This document shows, piece by piece, positions 1 through 5,164 of a stretch of DNA of 5,164 nucleotides. The first letter of the stretch is position 1. Every line of letters begins with the position of its first letter. The stretch comes from Betaproteobacteria bacterium (GTDB taxonomy: Bacteria > Pseudomonadota > Gammaproteobacteria > Burkholderiales > Burkholderiaceae): positions 1 through 5,164 of the forward strand of contig CANIMS010000135.1 of the NCBI GenBank assembly GCA_947468785.1, read 5' to 3'. The translations under genes and the position numbers were made by a program. Under the pieces are notes generated by a model that searched no databases, had not been told where the DNA came from, and saw nothing but the letters and a program-made list of their open reading frames with translations.

Positions 1-11
1 GACTTATTCAT
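1..11 (-). CDS. Start of an unidentified leftward gene (5' end only; HU-like N-terminus possible)
   Basis: Reading leftward, an ATG at 11-9 is followed by AAT AAG TC, so the visible protein begins Met-Asn-Lys-Ser before the window ends. An AGAGGA ribosome-binding site lies 8 bases upstream, the best translation start signal in the window, which is the main reason to believe a gene begins here. A possible promoter sits about 90 bases upstream. Met-Asn-Lys-Ser is how E. coli HU-beta begins, and a short, well-expressed DNA-binding protein would fit a strong ribosome-binding site with its own promoter. Four residues cannot prove a family, so the HU reading is only a guess. The gene is co-directional with roxA, with about 104 bases between the roxA stop and this start. 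Confidence 0.45.
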
Positions 12-19
12 TTGTAGTT

Positions 20-25
20 TCCTCT
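20..25 (-). promoter_or_regulatory. Strong Shine-Dalgarno for the left-edge gene
   Basis: The minus strand reads AGAGGA here, then 8 bases (AACTACAA), then ATG. Sequence and spacing are both close to ideal for pairing with the 3' end of 16S rRNA. It decides the start codon at 11-9. None of the visible starts of the complete genes in this window has a comparable signal. Confidence 0.6.
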
Positions 26-69
26 TTAAAAATGACAGCAATGACGTCTAATTATTATTGGATTCATCA

Positions 70-82
70 AGGGAAAATCCCT
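70..82 (-). other. Small perfect hairpin between roxA and the left-edge gene
   Basis: AGGGA and TCCCT form a perfect 5-bp inverted repeat around a 3-base loop. On the leftward transcript it falls 34 bases beyond the roxA stop codon and inside the presumed 5' leader of the next gene. No U-run follows it, so it does not look like an intrinsic terminator. It may be a leader hairpin or chance. Confidence 0.25.
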
Positions 83-100
83 AGGTAATTTCCAGTACTG

Positions 101-129
101 ATTATATCCATCTCTCTAGGCTGATTGAA
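101..129 (-). promoter_or_regulatory. Candidate sigma-70 promoter for the left-edge gene
   Basis: The minus strand carries a perfect TATAAT at 106-101. Seventeen bases upstream is TTCAAT (129-124), only 3 of 6 matches to the -35 consensus, lying in the last codons of roxA. Transcription would start near 93-94 and give a leader of about 80 bases ending at the strong ribosome-binding site. This would let the left-edge gene be expressed independently of roxA. The -10 is seen directly; promoter activity is inferred. Confidence 0.4.
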
Positions 130-1354
130 AAATGAGCCATCCAGACAAGTAGGCATCGTAGAGACTGGAGTCAGCTATACCGTGAAGACTCTTCCTTTGT
201 ATCAACTTCTTCGTTGCGGCTATGGACCGCCAAGCCTCTTGAATCGGTTTAGTCTGCCCCTTAGTCACCTTTTCTCCATTGCAATACACCTCATTTTTTA
301 GACACAGAATGCGAGTTTGTGGGTGCGGTGTAAGCGCATGAGAGCCTAATTTTTTAGCAAATTGACTAGGCGATAGTGGGGTTTCGGGTCCGCGGAAGTA
401 GGCTTGTTGTTTGGGCTCAGTTAAATAGGCTGTGATTCCGGGTAAAAACTGTCCAATTTGATCGAGCTTTAGTCCTGCCAATTTATTTTCTAGTTGCTTA
501 ATCAGTTCCTCAGGAAGATTTTCAGGAGTCTGACTGGCTTTTTGCTGAGGGTCTGCAAATTTTTCCTCTAGCTCGGGGATATCTTCCAAGGATTCAGCAA
601 GTCTCCATAATCCTTCTTGAAGAAGCTCTTTAAAACTTGGGGAGCGGAAACCCACAGACCAAGTTTGACAGCCAGCATCAAGAGCAATTCCATCATGCGC
701 AATATGTGGTGGCAAATACAGCATATCGCCAGGTTCTAACACCCAATCTTGTTCGGCGCTGAAGTTTTGTAATATTTTTAATGGGAGAGCTGGATTGAGG
801 CTTAAATCATGTTGTGAGGAGATGCGCCATTGCCTTCTGCCCGACATCTGAATTAAAAAGACATCATAAGAATCACAATGGGGGCCAACACCACCGCCAA
901 CGCCGGCGATGCTAATCATTAAATCATCTAGGCGTGCGTCAGGAATAAAACGAAACCAAGACAATATTGCCGCTGCAGTTGGGTGGTGTGCTTCCATCCC
1001 TTGTAACAACAATGTCCAATCGGTTTGATCAATTTTGGGAATAGCCTTCCTCTTAAAAGGCCCCGATTTCAAGCTCCAAGGTTTAGATTGAATTAAACGC
1101 GATTCGAGCAGCTCATCGCCTGCAAGTTCAAACAGCTCTTGAGCAGAAATAGGGCTGCTTAATTCAGAAGCATTTTTCTTCGCCAAGGAAAAAGCAGGGA
1201 TCGCTCCACGGATCAATAATGGCTTTTTATGCCAATACTTTTTCATGAAGAGATCTGGGCTAATATTCCCAAATAAAGCCCAGGGCTGGTCCAAAGGCAG
1301 GTTTCTGGGGGCCTCTGGCGGTTGATAGGGTTTGCTCAAGTAAAATGAGGTCAT
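116..1354 (-). CDS. roxA: Ribosomal protein uL16 arginine 3-hydroxylase (YcfD/RoxA family, JmjC/cupin-fold 2-oxoglutarate oxygenase)
   Basis: This 412-residue protein matches E. coli YcfD (RoxA), a cytoplasmic Fe(II)/2-oxoglutarate dioxygenase that hydroxylates an arginine of ribosomal protein L16. The core includes the stretch DDLMIS (143-148), then GPHCDSYDVFLIQMSGRRQW (157-176). His159, Asp161 and His220 (in YLPPHIAHDG) are the expected iron triad, and Arg174 aligns with the 2-oxoglutarate-binding arginine. RSPSFKELL (237-245) starts the dimerisation segment. The C-terminal part has CLKNEVYCNGEKV (351-363), matching the winged-helix region of YcfD. It is about 40 residues longer than YcfD, roughly half of this an N-terminal extension of some 20 residues. 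The ATG at 1354 has no evident ribosome-binding site, but the next Met (residue 37) would cut into the conserved WHKKP segment, so I keep 1354. It diverges from the slyD-like gene. Family assignment is firm; the hydroxylation target here is by homology. Confidence 0.9.
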   Translation of the reverse strand: MTSFYLSKPYQPPEAPRNLPLDQPWALFGNISPDLFMKKYWHKKPLLIRGAIPAFSLAKKNASELSSPISAQELFELAGDELLESRLIQSKPWSLKSGPFKRKAIPKIDQTDWTLLLQGMEAHHPTAAAILSWFRFIPDARLDDLMISIAGVGGGVGPHCDSYDVFLIQMSGRRQWRISSQHDLSLNPALPLKILQNFSAEQDWVLEPGDMLYLPPHIAHDGIALDAGCQTWSVGFRSPSFKELLQEGLWRLAESLEDIPELEEKFADPQQKASQTPENLPEELIKQLENKLAGLKLDQIGQFLPGITAYLTEPKQQAYFRGPETPLSPSQFAKKLGSHALTPHPQTRILCLKNEVYCNGEKVTKGQTKPIQEAWRSIAATKKLIQRKSLHGIADSSLYDAYLSGWLIFQSA

Positions 1355-1407
1355 AAAGTAACAGCTTGATAGATATTGATTAAAAACGAATGTTTGACAA
1401 ATTCCGC
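1355..1407. promoter_or_regulatory. Compact divergent intergenic region between roxA and slyD-like
   Basis: Only 53 bases separate the preferred start codons, so promoters for both directions must lie here or overlap coding sequence. Leftward, TTGTCA (1400-1395) matches 5 of 6 bases of the -35 consensus, but the -10 about 17-18 bases further on is poor. Rightward, TTGATA (1366-1371) matches 5 of 6, again with a poor -10 (AATGTT, 1389-1394). There is no purine-rich Shine-Dalgarno before either start. Either promoter would give a leader of roughly 10 bases or fewer. The promoter calls are tentative. Confidence 0.3.
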
Positions 1408-2007
1408 ATGAAGATTGAAAAAAATACCATCGTTTCCCTACGCTATAAGTTAACCGATGCGCAAAATAATGTCATCGAAGAACCCGATTCTCCGATGGTA
1501 TACCTGCACGGAGGCTATGAGGGTACTTTTCCTAAAATTGAAACCTTGCTTGATGGTCAGGATATTGGCTATGAGGCCACAATTCAACTTGAGCCAAATG
1601 AGGCATTTGGTGAGTACGACCCTGAGTTGTTGAAGATTGAACCACGCACTCGTTTTCCTGAACCATTAGAAGTTGGTATGCAGTTTGAAGGTATTCCAGA
1701 CGCTGAAGAAGAATCTGCAGATACCAGCGATGATTCTGATGACGAACCATTGATTTATACCGTGACAGATGTTGCTGAGAATCAAGTGGTGTTAGATGGC
1801 AATCATCCGCTTGCCGGTATGGCCTTACGTTTTTGGGTTCAGGTTGAAGATGTTCGCGCCGCAACTGAAGATGAAATTCAAAATCGCTACCCAGAAGGTG
1901 GCGAGAGCTTTACATTCGGTATGCCCAACGATGATGGTGATGATGAAGATGAATTTCCGAGTGAAACCTTAGGCTCGGGTAGCACTAATCCTCGTACGCT
2001 GCACTAA
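1408..2007 (+). CDS. slyD: SlyD-like FKBP-type peptidyl-prolyl cis-trans isomerase, acidic variant without the metal-binding tail
   Basis: The protein (199 residues from this start) is an FKBP-type prolyl isomerase with the SlyD layout. An FKBP half begins MKIEKNTIVSLRYKL and includes YLHGG (residues 32-36). A chaperone 'insert-in-flap' segment follows, introduced by AFGEYDPELL (66-75), and the fold closes with DGNHPLAGMALRF (130-142). Such proteins catalyse proline isomerisation and hold unfolded chains in the cytoplasm. Two things differ from E. coli SlyD: an acidic loop (EEESADTSDDSDDE, 100-113) lies in the insert domain, and the C-terminus is acidic (DDGDDEDE, 175-182) with no Cys and no His-rich nickel-binding tail. 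An in-frame ATG at 1390 would add six residues, but homologues begin at MKIEKN, so 1408 is preferred. Neither start has a Shine-Dalgarno. The stop is 2 bases from that of cysE. A role in nickel delivery is unlikely. Confidence 0.88.
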   Translation: MKIEKNTIVSLRYKLTDAQNNVIEEPDSPMVYLHGGYEGTFPKIETLLDGQDIGYEATIQLEPNEAFGEYDPELLKIEPRTRFPEPLEVGMQFEGIPDAEEESADTSDDSDDEPLIYTVTDVAENQVVLDGNHPLAGMALRFWVQVEDVRAATEDEIQNRYPEGGESFTFGMPNDDGDDEDEFPSETLGSGSTNPRTLH

Positions 2008-2009
2008 AT

Positions 2010-2768
2010 TTATTCTTTAAGCCATTCTTTAATGGCATCCAAGTCCCGCTTGGTATCACTACTGCTGCTTGCATCAGAAGGTGTGTTGCTGAGTTTGGCA
2101 ATTATTTTTTCCAAGGCGGCAATTTTGGCTTCTTGCACAATGGTGGCGTCTATCAAGCCTTTGAGAGCCATTGATACTGGGTCATCCACATTCGGTGTAA
2201 CACCGTAAGCTGAAAAATATTCTTTTGTTTTGGTGTCGGCACTTTGCGGTAAATCCGGGTGCAAGATGCGTGCAGGGATGCCCACTGCAGTTGCTCCTGG
2301 AGGAATTTCTTTTAAAGCAACCGCATTAGAGCCAACTCGCGCACCATCGCCAACCGTAAATCCACCAAGCACTTTTGCGCCGGCACTGATCACTACACCT
2401 TTACCAAGAGTCGGGTGACGTTTCATACCTTTGTATAAGGAGGTTCCACCTAATGTCACCCCTTGATAGATAGTGCAGTCATCACCAATCTCAGTAGTCT
2501 CGCCGATCACGATTCCAAGACCATGGTCTAAAAAAACCCTCCGCCCAATTTTGGCGCCAGGATGAATTTCAATCCCCGTTAAGAAGCGAGAAAACATCGA
2601 CATCAGACGAGCAATCCATTTCAAGCCCAAATTCCAGAAAAAATGGGAGATGCGGTGCAGCCAAACGGCATGCAAGCCTGGATAACAAGTAATGACCTCT
2701 AAGCGGTTTCTAGCGGCAGGATCTCGAACAATAATCGAGTCGACATGGTCAAAAAGGGAATTAAACAT
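2010..2768 (-). CDS. cysE: Serine O-acetyltransferase, short (Bacillus-like) form
   Basis: This enzyme transfers acetyl from acetyl-CoA to L-serine, giving O-acetylserine for cysteine synthesis. The 252-residue protein has a short helical N-terminus with [20 protein letters not shown] (15-34), then a left-handed beta-helix of hexapeptide repeats (about 66-170): [39 protein letters not shown] and GIPARI. His82 (in LDHG) aligns with catalytic His158 of E. coli CysE and His118 (KRHP) with His193. Glu67 stands where E. coli has Asp143, as in short Bacillus-type enzymes. The large N-terminal domain of E. coli CysE is mostly missing. The C-terminus is a likely helix ending Lys-Glu, not the Ile that inserts into CysK. 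trmJ lies 23 bases upstream, so the two are probably co-transcribed. The ATG has no clear ribosome-binding site. Cysteine feedback is known in the family but cannot be judged here. Confidence 0.93.
   Translation of the reverse strand: MFNSLFDHVDSIIVRDPAARNRLEVITCYPGLHAVWLHRISHFFWNLGLKWIARLMSMFSRFLTGIEIHPGAKIGRRVFLDHGLGIVIGETTEIGDDCTIYQGVTLGGTSLYKGMKRHPTLGKGVVISAGAKVLGGFTVGDGARVGSNAVALKEIPPGATAVGIPARILHPDLPQSADTKTKEYFSAYGVTPNVDDPVSMALKGLIDATIVQEAKIAALEKIIAKLSNTPSDASSSSDTKRDLDAIKEWLKE
2021..2036. terminator. Hairpin at the slyD/cysE convergent junction, doubtful terminator
   Basis: GCCATT and AATGGC form a perfect 6-bp stem around CTTT. It starts 13 bases past the slyD-like stop and lies within the last codons of cysE. 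On the rightward transcript no U-run follows. On the leftward transcript the stem is followed by TTAAAGAATAAATTT, which is A/T-rich but not a proper U-tract. It could weakly terminate one or both converging transcripts. It is the only compact hairpin at this junction. Confidence 0.25.
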
Positions 2769-2791
2769 AGGGTGATTTTAACGGGATGCGC

Positions 2792-3541
2792 TTATTTTCT
2801 CAGGAGCATCTGCTTGGCGATGCCGCGCAAAAGGTCAATCTCCTCTTTTTGGAGGCGGCTACGAGCAAATAATGCCTGTAATCGAGCCATCAGCTTCTTG
2901 GGGTTGGCGGGGTCTAGGTAGCCAATGGCCTCTAAGCCATCGCGCCAGTGATCGAGCATGGCAGCAATGGAGGCAGGGTCTGCATAGTCAATTGGATCTT
3001 TAGTCGGTAGGCCGATCGTCTCTTCAGGGTCACTATTTAAAGTCTCCCTCAGTGTGAAAGCGCAGACCATCAGGGCTTGAGCCAAATTTAATGAGGGGTA
3101 TTGTGGATTCGCATCTAGCCACACGCGATGGGTGCATAGGGCAAGGTCTTGATTGTCTAAACCAGTCCGCTCAGGACCAAATACCAAAGCCACCTTTTGG
3201 TCAGCAGCCAGACTTTGTGAAATCAGCGTCCTCGCATCAACCCAACTCAAAGCAGGAGGGCCAAATTCTCGGTCTCGGCTAGTTAGCCCCAGCACTAATG
3301 AGCAGCCCTGGACCACAGACTCGAGCGAGTCACTTTCTTGTGATTGGGCAAGAACATCGCCCGCGCCACTGGCTAATGCAATCGCTTCTGCCTCTTGTGC
3401 AATACCCGCCATCTTTGGGTTTATCAGGCGTAGATCATCAAAACCCATCGTTTTTAAGGCTCGTGCTGCTGAGCCTACATTGCCAGGATGGCTTGTTTCT
3501 ACCAGGATCCAGCGTAGAAGGTGAGCGTTCTTGAAGTTCAT
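2792..3541 (-). CDS. trmJ: tRNA (cytidine/uridine-32-2'-O-)-methyltransferase TrmJ, SPOUT family
   Basis: TrmJ uses S-adenosylmethionine to 2'-O-methylate nucleotide 32 in the anticodon loop of several tRNAs. From the chosen start it is 249 residues, close to the 246 of E. coli. The SPOUT knot motifs are in order: ILVETSHPGNVGSAARALK (12-30, with conserved Asn21 and Arg27), ALVFGPERTGLDNQDL (118-133), and YPSLNLAQALMVCAF (148-162). The C-terminal helical part (about 190-249) includes KKLMARLQALFARSR (215-229) and LLRGI, as in TrmJ rather than the smaller TrmL. A TTG at 3589 would add 16 residues unlike the family and has no better ribosome-binding site, so ATG 3541 is preferred. The gene heads a probable trmJ-cysE unit and diverges from suhB, an arrangement also found in Pseudomonas. 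Exact nucleotide specificity (Cm32/Um32) is by homology. Confidence 0.92.
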   Translation of the reverse strand: MNFKNAHLLRWILVETSHPGNVGSAARALKTMGFDDLRLINPKMAGIAQEAEAIALASGAGDVLAQSQESDSLESVVQGCSLVLGLTSRDREFGPPALSWVDARTLISQSLAADQKVALVFGPERTGLDNQDLALCTHRVWLDANPQYPSLNLAQALMVCAFTLRETLNSDPEETIGLPTKDPIDYADPASIAAMLDHWRDGLEAIGYLDPANPKKLMARLQALFARSRLQKEEIDLLRGIAKQMLLRK

Positions 3542-3677
3542 TGGCTGTGAGTAAAAAGGGGGTAAAGAATGCAAATCGTTTAGAATCAATCCATTAGCTA
3601 CGTATTGTCATCCAGTTTTTGTGATTACGGTTGTCAATATCACCAGCTCGTTCTTATTTAATTTGTCCATCAATACT
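3542..3677. promoter_or_regulatory. Divergent promoter region between trmJ and suhB
   Basis: These 136 bases should hold promoters for both genes. For suhB, TTTAAT at 3657-3662 matches 5 of 6 bases of the -10 consensus; the nearest -35-like element, TTGTCA at 3631-3636, is 20 bases away, which is long. This would put the start near 3669 and leave a leader of about 9 bases. For trmJ, the minus strand has a perfect TTGACA at 3637-3632, overlapping the rightward TTGTCA, but no good -10 at 16-18 bases. No Shine-Dalgarno precedes either start. I see no riboswitch or convincing operator palindrome. Promoter positions are tentative. Confidence 0.35.
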
Positions 3678-4466
3678 ATGCATCCCATGTTAAATGTGGC
3701 CGTTAAGGCTGCCCGTCGTGCCGGAACTGTGATCAACCGTGCTTCCTTAAATTTGGAGCGCTTACAAGTTGATCGTAAGCAGCATAACGATTTCGTTACT
3801 GAGGTGGACAAGGCAGCAGAAGCGGCCATTATGGAGACACTCAGTGAAGCCTATCCTACCCATGGATTTTTGGCTGAAGAAACAGGCGAGTACAACTCTG
3901 ATGCAGAAAATATCTGGATCATTGATCCTTTGGATGGCACAACCAATTTCATACACGGCTTTCCCCAATACGCAGTTTCCATTGCGTTAGCGGTTAATGG
4001 CGTCACGCAACAGGCGGTGGTTTACGATCCCACTCGAGATGAGCTGTTTACAGCAACTCGTGGAGCAGGAGCCTATTTAGATCGTCGTCGTTTGCGCGTG
4101 GGTACTCAAGATCGCTTAGCAAATTGCTTAATCGGTACGGGCTTTCCTTATCGTGAAGATCAAGATCTTGAAAGATATTTAAAAATATTTGCAGAGATGT
4201 CTCGTCAATGCACAGGTCTTCGTCGCCCTGGAGCTGCTTCCTTAGATTTAGCGTATGTTGCCGCAGGTCGTTACGATGGATTTTTTGAGAGTGATCTCAA
4301 GCCATGGGATATGGCTGCCGGTGCATTACTCATCACTGAGGCAGGTGGCTTGATTGGCAACTACCGAGGTGAGGAAGGCTTTCTAAAAAGCGGCGAGGTG
4401 ATGGCTGCGAACCCACGTATTTACGCCCAGATGGTTCAATGCTTAGCCAAATACTCTGCTTGTTAA
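3678..4466 (+). CDS. suhB: Inositol-1-monophosphatase family protein SuhB
   Basis: The 262-residue protein matches E. coli SuhB nearly from end to end, beginning [16 protein letters not shown]. The family hydrolyses inositol monophosphates using magnesium. In E. coli, SuhB also binds RNA polymerase and NusA and belongs to the rRNA antitermination complex. Metal-binding residues are present: Glu67 (LAEETG), Asp83 and Asp86 ([11 protein letters not shown]), and Asp211 (PWDMAAG). [11 protein letters not shown] (38-48), [19 protein letters not shown] (114-132), [18 protein letters not shown] (181-198) and YDGFFE (199-204) are also family signatures, and the Arg182-Arg183 pair matches the equivalent E. 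coli pair. A GTG at 3621 would add 19 residues that homologues lack, so ATG 3678 is preferred; no ribosome-binding site is evident. It diverges from trmJ, and its stop is 7 bases from that of lpxH. Enzyme activity is well supported; the antitermination role here is inferred. Confidence 0.93.
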   Translation: MHPMLNVAVKAARRAGTVINRASLNLERLQVDRKQHNDFVTEVDKAAEAAIMETLSEAYPTHGFLAEETGEYNSDAENIWIIDPLDGTTNFIHGFPQYAVSIALAVNGVTQQAVVYDPTRDELFTATRGAGAYLDRRRLRVGTQDRLANCLIGTGFPYREDQDLERYLKIFAEMSRQCTGLRRPGAASLDLAYVAAGRYDGFFESDLKPWDMAAGALLITEAGGLIGNYRGEEGFLKSGEVMAANPRIYAQMVQCLAKYSAC

Positions 4467-4473
4467 GTAAGCC

Positions 4474-5164
4474 CTAAATGAGGCTGGCTTGCATCGGCTT
4501 AATGAGGTCAATAAACCGCGGACCAAGCCCATCGACATATAGGGTATTGGCCTTTGGCAAAACAGTTTCCGGGTGATCAAGATCCCAGTCTGAAAGCACC
4601 CATCGTTGCCATGTTTGTTCGCCCAGTTGCTCTCGATGGTAATTGCTGATGTGCGTGTGGCCATGGATGAGGCGAGATTGAGAATGCGCTTGCATGAGGG
4701 CAGCACAAGCGTCTAGAGTGACATTAGTCTTAATGCGATATTCAGCGCTGGGCGTTTGGTAAGCAGCTTGACCTTGAAGGTGACTATTGCTTCGAAGCTG
4801 TCTTGCAATTGCAAGACGCCAAGCTACTGGAAGTTGCAAAAACAATTTTTGGATCCAAGGTTTTCTAACCCAAGTACGAAACACTTGGTAACCCACATCA
4901 GCAGTACAAAGAGCATCACCATGGCTCAGAATGTATTGATTGCCAGCAATTTCAATACAGGCAGGATCCTTTAATAGGGTCATGCCAGTCTTTTTGAGAA
5001 AGTCTGCGCCAACTAAAAAATCTCGATTTCCATGTAGATAAAAGGTTTTCACCTTAGTAGACAGATGGGCTAGGGCAGCTCTTACCTCTTGCTGAAAGGG
5101 GGATGGAAGTGCTACGTCGTCACCCACCCAATATTCAAATAGATCACCCAAAATAAAGACAGCC
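4474..5164 (-). CDS. lpxH: UDP-2,3-diacylglucosamine hydrolase LpxH, N-terminus cut off by window end
   Basis: LpxH removes UMP from UDP-2,3-diacylglucosamine to give lipid X, the fourth step of lipid A synthesis, at the inner face of the cytoplasmic membrane. About 230 residues are visible. The reading frame stays open to the last base, with Ala-Val-Phe-Ile-Leu leading into GDLFEYWVGDD, so the true start lies outside. Calcineurin-like phosphoesterase motifs appear in order: GDLF (Asp at 5145-5143), HGNRDF (metal Asn at 5028-5026), SHGDALCTAD (His at 4923-4921), and GHTH (His codons at 4659-4657 and 4653-4651). HKPW-like RKPWIQKLF and RSNS follow the E. coli pattern in the lipid-binding helical cap. 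The first metal motif (DLHL in E. coli) must lie beyond 5164. The presence of lpxH, the enzyme of Beta- and Gammaproteobacteria, fits the taxonomic guess. It converges on suhB with no clear terminator. Confidence 0.93.
   Translation of the reverse strand, partial: AVFILGDLFEYWVGDDVALPSPFQQEVRAALAHLSTKVKTFYLHGNRDFLVGADFLKKTGMTLLKDPACIEIAGNQYILSHGDALCTADVGYQVFRTWVRKPWIQKLFLQLPVAWRLAIARQLRSNSHLQGQAAYQTPSAEYRIKTNVTLDACAALMQAHSQSRLIHGHTHISNYHREQLGEQTWQRWVLSDWDLDHPETVLPKANTLYVDGLGPRFIDLIKPMQASLI

Noticed and set aside
40..48. GACGTC palindrome and the AATGAC direct repeat around 31-48
   Set aside because: These are very short and expected by chance; they do not line up with an operator position relative to the proposed promoter.
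1394..1399. Perfect TTGACA on the plus strand just before slyD-like
   Set aside because: A promoter using it would have its -10 near 1417-1422 (GAAAAA), inside the gene, with no TATAAT-like match.
1390..1407. Upstream ATG adding six residues to the SlyD-like protein
   Set aside because: It remains possible since neither start has a Shine-Dalgarno, but family members start at the MKIEKN-type sequence.
1532..1864. Open frame of 110 codons on the minus strand inside slyD-like
   Set aside because: It lies entirely opposite a well-supported gene, has no recognisable domain, and its composition is what the antisense of that coding sequence would give.
3091..3534. Three open frames on the plus strand opposite trmJ
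   Set aside because: They overlap each other and the conserved SPOUT gene, and none shows family motifs or a ribosome-binding site.
3542..3589. TTG-initiated 16-residue extension of TrmJ
   Set aside because: It uses a rare start codon without a Shine-Dalgarno, and the extension is absent from the family as I know it. ATG 3541 gives the usual length.
3621..3677. GTG-initiated N-terminal extension of SuhB, hydrophobic and possibly signal-like
   Set aside because: Homologues begin exactly at MHPMLN (3678). The extra residues read through the presumed promoter region and are not a credible signal peptide for a cytoplasmic enzyme.
4443..4974. Open frames overlapping lpxH on both strands
   Set aside because: LpxH has all the metal-binding motifs expected in the visible part, in the correct order, so the others are shadows.
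1..5164. Possible mobile element, CRISPR array, toxin-antitoxin pair or biosynthetic cluster
   Set aside because: No long repeats, transposase or integrase motifs, spacer-repeat periodicity or small paired genes were seen. Conserved genes fill nearly all of the window.

Overview
This window looks like ordinary chromosomal housekeeping DNA from a betaproteobacterium. I judge GC by eye to be in the mid-40s percent. The set of genes, the compact spacing and the protein versions suggest a Burkholderiales lineage with a small genome, such as Polynucleobacter. That placement is inference and has not been searched. I see no mobile element, CRISPR array, phage gene, tRNA or rRNA.

From left to right: bases 1-11 are the first codons of a leftward gene. 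It has a strong Shine-Dalgarno, and a perfect TATAAT about 90 bases upstream may be its own promoter. Next comes leftward roxA (116-1354), a JmjC/cupin-fold 2-oxoglutarate oxygenase of the YcfD family that hydroxylates ribosomal protein uL16. It diverges from rightward slyD-like (1408-2007), an FKBP peptidyl-prolyl isomerase and chaperone. slyD-like converges, with only 2 bases between stop codons, on leftward cysE (2010-2768), a short-form serine acetyltransferase. Upstream of cysE and co-directional with it is trmJ (2792-3541), a SPOUT tRNA 2'-O-methyltransferase. trmJ diverges across 136 bases from rightward suhB (3678-4466), an inositol-monophosphatase-family protein. suhB converges, with a 7-base gap, on leftward lpxH (4474 to the window end), the UDP-2,3-diacylglucosamine hydrolase of lipid A synthesis. 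The start of lpxH lies beyond the window.

Most of these genes concern the translation apparatus (RoxA, TrmJ and, by its E. coli role in rRNA antitermination, SuhB) or protein folding (SlyD). CysE supplies O-acetylserine for cysteine synthesis and LpxH works in outer-membrane biogenesis. The block suhB / trmJ-cysE is a known arrangement: in Pseudomonas it continues into iscR, and in E. coli suhB and trmJ are divergent neighbours. Here the expected iscR is absent and slyD faces cysE instead.

I found no convincing new system. The points most worth a second look are the lack of recognisable Shine-Dalgarno sequences in front of five internal starts, against a strong one at the left edge; the acidic SlyD variant without a metal-binding tail; the short CysE without the C-terminal isoleucine used for CysK binding; and the very tight convergent junctions without clear terminators.
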